Part shown: one piece after another, positions 8,863 through 15,450 of the stretch | How the letters are laid out: each line of letters opens with the position of its first letter | Numbering within the stretch: the stretch's first letter is position 1 | Assembly: GCA_947039985.1 (NCBI GenBank) | Contig: CAMRAP010000003.1 | Span: 1 to 25,540, forward strand | Direction of reading: 5' to 3' | Length of the DNA: 25,540 bases | DNA from: an uncultured Odoribacter sp. | Lineage (GTDB): Bacteria; Bacteroidota; Bacteroidia; Bacteroidales; Marinifilaceae | Made by a program: the position numbers and the translations under genes | Notes under the pieces: generated by a model | What the model was told of the DNA's origin: nothing | The model's database searches: none | Seen by the model: only the letters and a program-made list of their open reading frames with translations

Positions 8863-10785
8863 TTATGAATGAAGCAATTTCTGTATATTCATTGTGTTTT
8901 TATGATTCCGTATATCCTTTCCCTCAGGGGTGTACATAAATTCTAAGTTCTCTTGATAGAGTTCATACACCTTCCAACGCACCACCTTCATCGTTGAATT
9001 TATCGTAGCCTTTTGCTCTGAAAATGTTTCAGGCAATACACCCATCACTGCTGGCAACCAACGTTCGGGAAACAGTCCCTCAAAAGTTCCACCCTTACGA
9101 TATTTCAAAATCTCCCCGCCTATCTTGGTCAAAATCAACTTACAACCTTCAATAGACTCAGCCTTCATGCCCTCCTCTTCCAAATAGTTAAGGCAAGCTA
9201 GTTTATTGGGAACAATCAAACAAGAGGTATAAGTGCATTGATTATTATACAACACACAGGATTCAATATAGGGCGATAATTCAACAATGGATTCTTCTAT
9301 CCCCTCCGGGCTATATTTCTCTCCATCTTCGGCAATGAGTAGCGACTTAAATCGTCCCAAGACATATAAAAAGCCCTCTTTACTGACATAACCGATATCA
9401 CCTGTATACAACCACCCATCTCGCAAGACATCAGCAGTTGAAGCCTCATTTTTCCAATAGCCCTTCATCACATTCCCCCCACGAATCACCATCTCTCCCT
9501 TTTCACCTGCTGGCTGTATATTTCCATCCTCATCACAAATTTTCAACTCTAATGATTCTACGATATGCCCAGAGGAAGCAAAACAATAAGCCGTTGATGT
9601 GTTTGAACTAATCACTGGCGAAGCTTCAGACAGTCCATACCCCTGCAACATGGGCACTCCTAAAGCGCAATAATAGCGTTGCAATTCTACATCTAGTAAT
9701 GCTCCTCCACCTATAAAATAGTGAAGATTCCCACCAAAAACAGCTCGTATTTTCTTGAATATCAAAGCATCCATAAGCTTCACCAAAGGCAGTAATAAAA
9801 TTTTACTCCCCTTACTTTTATAATTTCCAGCCCCATGATAACGATAGCCCAGCTTTAAGCCCCAGTGATATAATCGACCCACAAGCCAGCCTTTTTGTCG
9901 TACACCAGCTTCAATGTTTTTTCGGAAATTCTTTGCCAAAGCAGGCACACTCAACAGCAGGTGTGGCTTCACCTCTTTTAGGTTGACAGGTATATTTCGT
10001 AAATACTCCATTGGCGACTTTCCAAAATCAATCGAAGCCAGCGAAGCACCATTATACATAAACGAATAGATTCCGACGGTGTGCGCAAAACTATGATCCC
10101 AAGGCAAAAACAACAACACCTTGTAGTGTTCTGGAATCTGAATCAATGAATCCGATTGCAACACATTACAAACATAATTGCCATGCGTCAGCATAATCCC
10201 TTTGGGGTCTGCCGTTGTTCCAGAGGTATAAGAGATATTGGCAACATCATCAGCCGAAATACTTGCCTTCCGTTTTTCTAATTTTTCCGAGGAGTGCGAT
10301 AAATAGGCGGCTCCCTGCTCTTTTAGTTTTTCAAACGAACGATACTTTACATCCCTGTCTGAAGGAGCATCAAGCACAAATATTTTTTCAACATAAGGCA
10401 ATTCAACATCCAGCTTTTGGATGATATGGAGATAGTAACTAGAGACCACCAGAAAACGAGCCTCCGAATGATTCACTCGAAACAAGACCTCATCTGCCGT
10501 CAATTTAATACTCAATGGCACATTGACACCACCTGCATATAAGATACCGAGCTCTGCATACACCCAATCGTTACACCCCTCACTCAGTAGAGCCACTCGT
10601 TCACCTCCTTGCAAACCAGCAGCTAGCAAACCAGCAGCAACAAGCTTGACATTTTTCTCTGTTTCTCGATAAGTAGTTGATTGATATTGCCCGTCTCTCT
10701 TCTCCCACAAATAGGGGTTCTCCGGAAATTTCAGACAACTTCTGTCTAACAAATCAAGAATCGTATGTAATTCATTGTTTTTCAC
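8863..10785 (-). CDS. AMP-forming long-chain acyl-CoA ligase (FadD/FACS type)
   Basis: 640 residues with a GTG start at 10785; a TAA lies four codons upstream in frame and there is no nearby in-frame ATG, so GTG is the best start. The ANL-superfamily signature is clear: the phosphate loop ISYTSGTTADPKG at 184-196, HSFAHTVG, the adenine motif GYGLSEASP near 382-390, WLYTGDIGYV, and the hinge-like LGRFKSLLIAEDGEKYSP. Length and the EDGEKYSPEGIEE segment fit bacterial long-chain fatty-acyl-CoA synthetases rather than acetyl-CoA synthetases. It would activate fatty acids to acyl-CoA with ATP, at the inner face of the membrane. Chain-length preference cannot be read from sequence. It is the first gene of a probable two-gene unit with ispG, divergent from the ilv operon; the functional link to isoprenoid synthesis is not known. 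Confidence 0.9.
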   Translation of the reverse strand: MKNNELHTILDLLDRSCLKFPENPYLWEKRDGQYQSTTYRETEKNVKLVAAGLLAAGLQGGERVALLSEGCNDWVYAELGILYAGGVNVPLSIKLTADEVLFRVNHSEARFLVVSSYYLHIIQKLDVELPYVEKIFVLDAPSDRDVKYRSFEKLKEQGAAYLSHSSEKLEKRKASISADDVANISYTSGTTADPKGIMLTHGNYVCNVLQSDSLIQIPEHYKVLLFLPWDHSFAHTVGIYSFMYNGASLASIDFGKSPMEYLRNIPVNLKEVKPHLLLSVPALAKNFRKNIEAGVRQKGWLVGRLYHWGLKLGYRYHGAGNYKSKGSKILLLPLVKLMDALIFKKIRAVFGGNLHYFIGGGALLDVELQRYYCALGVPMLQGYGLSEASPVISSNTSTAYCFASSGHIVESLELKICDEDGNIQPAGEKGEMVIRGGNVMKGYWKNEASTADVLRDGWLYTGDIGYVSKEGFLYVLGRFKSLLIAEDGEKYSPEGIEESIVELSPYIESCVLYNNQCTYTSCLIVPNKLACLNYLEEEGMKAESIEGCKLILTKIGGEILKYRKGGTFEGLFPERWLPAVMGVLPETFSEQKATINSTMKVVRWKVYELYQENLEFMYTPEGKDIRNHKNTMNIQKLLHS

Positions 10786-10789
10786 CCTA

Positions 10790-10822
10790 CAAATATATTA
10801 GAATCTAATTAAATTACCGAAA
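10790..10822 (-). promoter_or_regulatory. Promoter of the acyl-CoA ligase-ispG unit
   Basis: On the minus strand TATATTTG (10797-10790) is an exact TAnnTTTG -7 element. TTTC (10822-10819) stands 21 bases upstream as a near-match to the -33 TTTG. The GTG start begins only four bases after the -7 element, so the predicted transcription start falls at or next to the start codon. Confidence 0.6.
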
Positions 10823-10918
10823 TAATAGGAAGCAGGTTTTATCTTAATGTCTGATTTTTTTCATACAGAGTTTAGGCTAAATGTATAATTCTGCATACTA
10901 TCGAGTTAATTTGCAAAA

Positions 10919-10934
10919 AAAGTTAGAAAACTTT
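10919..10934. promoter_or_regulatory. Dyad overlapping the ilv promoter -33 element (possible operator)
   Basis: The inverted repeat AAAGTT at 10919-10924, four spacer bases, then AACTTT at 10929-10934 overlaps the -33 element. Such a position would suit a repressor or activator site. The half-sites are short and AT-rich, so chance is a real alternative. Confidence 0.3.
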
Positions 10935-10963
10935 CGTTATTCCATGATTCATTGCTATATTTG
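10932..10963 (+). promoter_or_regulatory. Promoter of the ilv-leu operon
   Basis: TATATTTG at 10956-10963 is an exact Bacteroidota -7 element (TAnnTTTG). TTTC at 10932-10935, 20 bases upstream, is a one-mismatch -33 element. The transcription start should lie near 10967-10971, giving a very short 5' leader before the first leader-peptide ATG at 10985. A purine-rich stretch (AAAGAAG) precedes that ATG. Confidence 0.7.
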
Positions 10964-10984
10964 CATCAGTAAAAAAAAGAAGCA

Positions 10985-11059
10985 ATGAAAAATTTACACC
11001 TTCATCTAATCATTCTAGTCCTCGTAGTCATTCGCTACAGAGCAGAGAAAGGTGTGTAA
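10985..11059 (+). CDS. ilv leader peptide 1 (24 residues)
   Basis: A 24-codon ORF, ATG 10985 to TAA 11057-11059. Twelve of 24 residues are branched-chain. Residues 4-8 read LHLHL and residues 8-16, LIILVLVVI, are nine consecutive Leu/Ile/Val codons (10985+21 onward). The tail RYRAEKGV is encoded by the bases that form the antiterminator arm (11045-11055). A random ORF would not be expected to pair such a run with this geometry. Its role would be to let the ribosome sense charged Leu, Ile and Val tRNA, as in the enterobacterial ilv leaders. The peptide itself probably has no function. Confidence 0.85.
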   Translation: MKNLHLHLIILVLVVIRYRAEKGV

Positions 11060-11121
11060 TTAATCAAAAGCACAATTTGTATATCAAATACCTTTCTCAT
11101 AATTTGGGGGAGGTTTTTTTT
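11045..11121 (+). promoter_or_regulatory. Attenuator 1: mutually exclusive antiterminator and terminator
   Basis: Segment 2 (GAGAAAGGTGT, 11045-11055) lies within the last codons of leader 1 and can pair over 11 bp, including one G-U, with segment 3 (ATACCTTTCTC, 11088-11098). Segment 3 can instead pair with segment 4 (GGGGGAGG, 11106-11113) to form a terminator followed by eight T. That 3:4 stem is 8 bp with three G-U pairs, so it is weaker than the 2:3 stem. A ribosome that completes leader 1 would cover segment 2 and permit the terminator; one stalled in the Leu/Ile/Val run would leave segment 2 free to block it. Confidence 0.8.
11091..11121 (+). terminator. Leader terminator 1 (weak, conditional)
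   Basis: CCTTTCTC at 11091-11098 pairs with GGGGGAGG at 11106-11113 across a 7-base loop, followed by T-run 11114-11121. The three G-U pairs make it leaky. Confidence 0.7.
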
Positions 11122-11134
11122 ATTTTATAGAAAC

Positions 11135-11197
11135 ATGAACAAGTTAAATTACAATATTATCGTCATTAACATTCTACTGGTGGTCTTACAAAGATAA
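11135..11197 (+). CDS. ilv leader peptide 2 (20 residues)
   Basis: A 20-codon ORF, ATG 11135 to TAA 11195-11197, beginning 13 bases after the T-run of attenuator 1. Eleven of 20 residues are branched-chain: Leu4, IIVI at 8-11 and ILLVVL at 13-18, with four Ile, four Leu and three Val. The stop codon is one base before antiterminator arm 11199-11208. It is therefore a second sensing ORF, transcribed only if terminator 1 is bypassed. It shares composition with leader 1 but not an obvious residue-by-residue alignment. Confidence 0.85.
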   Translation: MNKLNYNIIVINILLVVLQR

Positions 11198-11198
11198 C

Positions 11199-11270
11199 GA
11201 GAGAGAGGTTGTTGTATATCGACAGAATAAAAAAGCCTTTCTCTCACACGAGGGAAAGGTTTTGTTTTTT
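11199..11270 (+). promoter_or_regulatory. Attenuator 2: mutually exclusive antiterminator and terminator
   Basis: Segment 2 (GAGAGAGAGG, 11199-11208), directly after leader 2's stop codon, can pair over 10 bp (one G-U) with segment 3 (CCTTTCTCTC, 11236-11245). Segment 3 can instead pair over 10 bp (one U-G) with segment 4 (GAGGGAAAGG, 11250-11259). A ribosome on the stop codon would cover segment 2, so full translation favours termination. A stall in codons 8-17 leaves it free. I see no segment 1 that would mask segment 2 in the absence of translation. Confidence 0.85.
11236..11270 (+). terminator. Leader terminator 2 (strong, conditional)
   Basis: CCTTTCTCTC at 11236-11245 pairs with GAGGGAAAGG at 11250-11259 over a 4-base loop (ACAC), followed by TTTTGTTTTTT (11260-11270). 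ilvD begins 29 bases after the T-run. Confidence 0.88.
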
Positions 11271-11299
11271 AACACTATTAGCACACAAATTACAGAGAA

Positions 11300-13114
11300 A
11301 TGAAACATACTTTAAGAAGCGCAGTAACCACTATCGGTCGTAGAATGGCAGGAGCAAGAAGCCTATGGAGAGCCAATGGAATGAAAGATGAACATTTCGG
11401 CAAGCCTATCATTGGTATTGCCAACTCTTTCACACAAATGGTGCCCGGACATGTTCACCTACATGAAATCGGACAATATGTAAAAACATTGATAGAGGAG
11501 CGTGGTTGTTTTGCAGCAGAATTCAACACCATTGCCATCGATGATGGTATTGCCATGGGACACGATGGAATGCTTTACTCCTTGCCTTCACGTGAAATCA
11601 TTGCAGACAGCGTCGAGTATATGGCAAATGCCCATAAGATAGATGCCTTAATCTGCATCAGCAATTGCGATAAAATCACACCAGGTATGCTAATGGCTGC
11701 CATGCGTTTGAATATACCATGCATTTTTGTGTCTGGAGGACCCATGGAAGCAGGTGAATTTAAAGGCAAAGCGGTAGACTTAGTGGATGCGATGGTGATG
11801 AGTGCCGACGAAAGTTACAGTGATACTGACATCGAGAAACTAGAGCGCAGTGCTTGCCCAACTTGTGGCAGTTGCTCTGGAATGTTTACAGCAAACTCGA
11901 TGAACTGTTTGAACGAAGCATTGGGATTGGCACTACCTGGAAACGGTACAATCCTTGCTACACACACAAATCGAAAAGGCTTGTTTGAAGAGGCAGCCGC
12001 CTTGATTGTTCGCATGGCAGAGCAATACTATTTTGAGGGCGATGATTCCGTTTTACCTCGTTCTATCGTGACTAAAGCGACCCTTGAAAATGCCATTTCA
12101 TTGGATATAGCGATGGGAGGTTCCACCAATACAGTGCTTCATTTATTAGCCATTGCCCACGAAGCAGAGGTTAATTTTACGATGCAAGACATTGACCGTT
12201 TATCGCGCCAAGTGCCTGTATTATGTAAGGTTGCACCTAATTCTCATTATCACATTCAGGATGTAAATAGAGCTGGTGGAATTATGAGCATTCTAGGCGT
12301 ATTGGCAGACAACGGCTTAATCGACACTTCGGTGAAAAGAGTGGGCTACAAGGATCTACAAGAGTGCTTAAACAGCTATTACCTCCACAGTCCTACTGTC
12401 AGCGAAAAAGCAAAGCATCTTTATCTAAGTGCTCCCGCTCATGTCAGAAATATTGAGTTGGGTTCACAAAGCAAATATTATACAGAATTTGATACAGACT
12501 TACATAGCGGTTGTATTCGCGACTTGGAACACGCCTATTTCAAAGATGGTGGTATAGCCGTATTAACGGGTAATATCGCAGAAAAAGGTTGCATCATCAA
12601 AACAGCAGGAGTGGATGAAGAGCTATTTGTTTTCAAAGGAAAAGCAAAGGTGTTTGAATCTCAAGATCAAGCGATGCACGGCATATTAACCGATCAGGTA
12701 CAAGCTGGAGATGTTGTTGTGATTCGATACGAAGGACCCAAAGGTGGACCGGGAATGCAAGAGATGCTTTACCCCACCTCTTACCTCAAATCAAAACACT
12801 TAGACAAGCAGTGTGCATTGATTACAGATGGACGATTTTCTGGTGGCACATCAGGTTTATCCATCGGTCATGTATCACCAGAAGCAGCGGCAGGTGGAGC
12901 GATTGGTTTGGTTCGGGATGGCGACCCTATCGAAATCAATATTCCAAATCGAAGTATTAACCTACTGATTAGCGACGAAGAGCTGGCAACACGCCGAGCA
13001 GAGCAAAAGGTGTTTACCCCTATTGGTCGCGACCGTAAAGTACCGACTTCCCTAAAAGCCTATGCCATGTTAGTAAGCTCAGCCGATAGAGGAGCTGTTA
13101 GAATTATAGAATAA
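11300..13114 (+). CDS. ilvD: Dihydroxy-acid dehydratase
   Basis: 604 residues. It dehydrates 2,3-dihydroxy-3-methylbutanoate and -pentanoate to the 2-oxo acids that precede valine (and leucine) and isoleucine. The start MKHTLRSAVTTIGRRMAGARSLWRA is close to E. coli IlvD. Fe-S related cysteines are in ISNCDKITPG (Cys123) and ACPTCGSCSGMFTANSMNC (Cys186, 189, 192). The substrate/metal region includes AIDDGIAMGHDGM and MGGSTNTVLH. The C-terminal swivel domain has GPKGGPGMQEML and TDGRFSGGTSGLSIGH. It is the first structural gene after the double attenuator. A purine-rich ACAGAGAA directly precedes the ATG. ilvB follows 31 bp later. Confidence 0.97.
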   Translation: MKHTLRSAVTTIGRRMAGARSLWRANGMKDEHFGKPIIGIANSFTQMVPGHVHLHEIGQYVKTLIEERGCFAAEFNTIAIDDGIAMGHDGMLYSLPSREIIADSVEYMANAHKIDALICISNCDKITPGMLMAAMRLNIPCIFVSGGPMEAGEFKGKAVDLVDAMVMSADESYSDTDIEKLERSACPTCGSCSGMFTANSMNCLNEALGLALPGNGTILATHTNRKGLFEEAAALIVRMAEQYYFEGDDSVLPRSIVTKATLENAISLDIAMGGSTNTVLHLLAIAHEAEVNFTMQDIDRLSRQVPVLCKVAPNSHYHIQDVNRAGGIMSILGVLADNGLIDTSVKRVGYKDLQECLNSYYLHSPTVSEKAKHLYLSAPAHVRNIELGSQSKYYTEFDTDLHSGCIRDLEHAYFKDGGIAVLTGNIAEKGCIIKTAGVDEELFVFKGKAKVFESQDQAMHGILTDQVQAGDVVVIRYEGPKGGPGMQEMLYPTSYLKSKHLDKQCALITDGRFSGGTSGLSIGHVSPEAAAGGAIGLVRDGDPIEINIPNRSINLLISDEELATRRAEQKVFTPIGRDRKVPTSLKAYAMLVSSADRGAVRIIE

Positions 13115-13145
13115 TTTTGAATACGATACACTATATACAAACGAT

Positions 13146-14852
13146 ATGAATAATCAAGACAACAACAACTACTTTTCGGGCTCTAAAGCAGTTATCGAAT
13201 CTTTTCTTGCAGAAGGTGTTGACACCATCTTTGGCTATCCTGGAGGAACCATTATGCCTGTTTATGATGCTCTTTATGATTATCGAGACCGAGTCAACCA
13301 TATTCTTGTACGCCATGAACAGTGTGCCGTACACTCTGCACAAGGTTATGCACGTGCCTCTGGCAAGACGGGTGTATGTATTGTAACTTCAGGACCGGGT
13401 GCAACGAATACAGTGACTGGTCTAGCAGATGCTTTATTGGACTCCACCCCCATTGTGCTAATCAGCGGACAAGTTGCCTCTGGTGCTTTGGGAACAGATG
13501 CCTTTCAAGAGACTAATTTCATACAGATCACCCAAGCTGTCACCAAGTGGAATTGCCAAGTGAAACGAGCAGCAGACATTCCTGCTGCCATTGCAAAAGC
13601 CTTCTACATTGCACAATCGGGTCGTCCAGGCCCTGTGGTGGTCGACATCACTAAAGATGCACAGATGGAGTTGGCAGAATTCCACTATGAAAAAGTGAAC
13701 TTTATACGCAGCTACCACCCCTACCCTGTCCTTGACAAGGAGAAGATTGCCGAGGCTGCAAAATTGATTAACCTTTCTAATCGCCCACTGGTATTAGTAG
13801 GACAAGGAGTTGTTTTAGGCGAAGCAGGCGAGGAGTTAAAAGCTTTCTTAGAGAAGAGTGGCATCCCTGCTGCATCAACTTTACTAGGACTTTCAGCCCT
13901 ACCCACCAATCACCCACAATACGTAGGGATGTTGGGCATGCACGGAAACTACGCTCCGAATGTTAAAAACAAAGATTGCGATTTATTAATTGCTATCGGG
14001 ATGCGCTTTGATGATAGAGTAACTGGCACGCCAGAGACATTCGGAAAGAATGCAAAGATCATCCATTTGGACATTGACCCTTCGGAGATCAACAAAATCA
14101 TCTATGCAGATGTTCCTGTTATTGGTGATGTAAAAGAGAGCTTACCCGTATTAACAGAACTATTGGCTCAAAAGCATCACAAGGATTGGATTGCTGAGTT
14201 TAAAGCTTGTTATAATATTGAATACAACGCCATAATAGAACCATCGATACACCCAACAAGCCCACAAGTTCGCATGGGCGAAGTCGTTAGCGGCGTATCA
14301 AAAGCCTATAATGACGATGCCATAATGGTCACCGATGTGGGACAACAGCAAATGGTTGCCGCACGCTTTTTTGGCTACACTCGTCCTCGCAGTATAATCA
14401 CTTCTGGGGGCTTAGGCACAATGGGATTTGGACTTCCGGCTGCCATTGGCGCAAAATTAGGTTGCCCGGAACGTGAAGTTTGTTTATTTGTAGGAGATGG
14501 AGGTTTACAGATGTCTATCCAAGAGTTTGGAACGATATTCCAATCTGATATTCATGTCAAAGTCATACTACTAAACAACTCATTCCTTGGCATGGTTCGC
14601 CAGTGGCAAGAGCTATTCTTTGACAAGCGATATTCATTTACGGAGATGATTAACCCCGACTTTGGACTCATCGCTCAAGCCAACCGCATTGCTTACCAAT
14701 GTGTTGAGGAGAGAGCAGATTTAGAAGAAGCGATCAAAAAAATGAAAGCACACAAAGGGGCTTATCTATTGGAGGTTCGTGTAGAAAAAGAGGAAAACGT
14801 ATTTCCAATGGTACAAGCAGGGGCTTCGGTAGAAGATGTAAGATTAGAGTAA
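13146..14852 (+). CDS. ilvB: Acetolactate synthase large (catalytic) subunit
   Basis: 568 residues. ThDP- and FAD-dependent enzyme that condenses two pyruvate, or pyruvate with 2-oxobutanoate, to acetolactate or acetohydroxybutyrate. The catalytic Glu58 is in VRHEQCAVHSAQGYARASG. The FAD/central domain follows (RPLVLVGQGV, IAIGMRFDDRVTG). The ThDP-Mg motif is GDGG at 450-453 with Asn477-Asn478 at its far end (LLNNSFLGMVRQWQELFF), the full acetohydroxyacid synthase signature rather than pyruvate oxidase. The C-terminus PMVQAGASVEDVRLE is typical of biosynthetic AHAS. The small subunit gene lies 62 bp downstream. Confidence 0.97.
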   Translation: MNNQDNNNYFSGSKAVIESFLAEGVDTIFGYPGGTIMPVYDALYDYRDRVNHILVRHEQCAVHSAQGYARASGKTGVCIVTSGPGATNTVTGLADALLDSTPIVLISGQVASGALGTDAFQETNFIQITQAVTKWNCQVKRAADIPAAIAKAFYIAQSGRPGPVVVDITKDAQMELAEFHYEKVNFIRSYHPYPVLDKEKIAEAAKLINLSNRPLVLVGQGVVLGEAGEELKAFLEKSGIPAASTLLGLSALPTNHPQYVGMLGMHGNYAPNVKNKDCDLLIAIGMRFDDRVTGTPETFGKNAKIIHLDIDPSEINKIIYADVPVIGDVKESLPVLTELLAQKHHKDWIAEFKACYNIEYNAIIEPSIHPTSPQVRMGEVVSGVSKAYNDDAIMVTDVGQQQMVAARFFGYTRPRSIITSGGLGTMGFGLPAAIGAKLGCPEREVCLFVGDGGLQMSIQEFGTIFQSDIHVKVILLNNSFLGMVRQWQELFFDKRYSFTEMINPDFGLIAQANRIAYQCVEERADLEEAIKKMKAHKGAYLLEVRVEKEENVFPMVQAGASVEDVRLE

Positions 14853-14914
14853 GCGACTGAAACAAACCCCTGACCCAATAGATCATTAAGACTAACCACT
14901 TAAATAAAGTGACA

Positions 14915-15430
14915 ATGAATAAAGAATACATTATTACCGTTTTTTCCGAGAACAAAGTAGGATTACTAGGTGAGATAACAGCAGTGCTTACCCAACGGAG
15001 CATCAATATAGAGAGCTTAACCGTGTCCGAATCGGCATTACAAGGCATCCACAAATTTACAATTATCGTCTCCACGGAGTCAGAGCAAATAGAAAAGGCA
15101 GCCAAACAGATTGAGAAAATAATCGATGTACTAAAAGCATTTGTTTACACTCAAGACGAAGTGGTTCAACAAGAAATTGCACTGTATAAAGTGACTCGCA
15201 GCACCAATGTTGAAAAACTCGTACGCGATCATCATGTACGCATTTTGGAGATCTTTGACGACTACATCATCCTTGAAAAGACAGGACATAAACAGGATAC
15301 GCAAGCTCTATTTGAATTGCTAAAACCTTACGGCGTACAGCAGTTTGTGCGCTCAGGACAGGTGGCAATCATCAAATCAAAACACGAGCTACTAGATGAA
15401 TATCTAGAATCAATCAACAAAAACATTTAA
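14915..15430 (+). CDS. ilvN: Acetolactate synthase small (regulatory) subunit
   Basis: 171 residues from the ATG at 14915; a GTG two codons upstream (14909) is in frame but the ATG fits the family start (MNKEYIITVFSENKVGLLGEIT). Residues about 3-75 form an ACT domain with the valine-binding type loop (NKVGLLGEITAVLTQRSINIESLT). The remainder (about 76-171) is the AHAS small-subunit C-terminal domain, LVRDHHVRILEIFDDYIILEKTG. It binds IlvB, raises its activity and usually confers feedback inhibition by valine. Nearby ilvB is the obvious partner. ilvC follows 20 bp after the stop. Confidence 0.95.
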   Translation: MNKEYIITVFSENKVGLLGEITAVLTQRSINIESLTVSESALQGIHKFTIIVSTESEQIEKAAKQIEKIIDVLKAFVYTQDEVVQQEIALYKVTRSTNVEKLVRDHHVRILEIFDDYIILEKTGHKQDTQALFELLKPYGVQQFVRSGQVAIIKSKHELLDEYLESINKNI

Positions 15431-15450
15431 CCAATAGAATAAAAAACAAG

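Larger units (their letters stand above)
10786..11299. other. 514-bp divergent control region between acyl-CoA ligase and ilvD
   Basis: This is the only gene-free stretch above 300 bases. It holds a minus-strand promoter at its left end, about 110 AT-rich bases in which I see nothing definite, a dyad overlapping the ilv promoter, and then two leader peptide/attenuator modules that fill 10985-11270. No T-box, riboswitch or tRNA was recognised. Confidence 0.85.

Noticed and set aside
10786..11299. T-box riboswitch controlling the ilv operon
   Set aside because: I found no T-box core or specifier-loop layout; the mini-ORFs rich in Leu/Ile/Val codons with alternative hairpins explain the region better.
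14909..14914. GTG start for ilvN
   Set aside because: The ATG two codons later matches the usual IlvN N-terminus.
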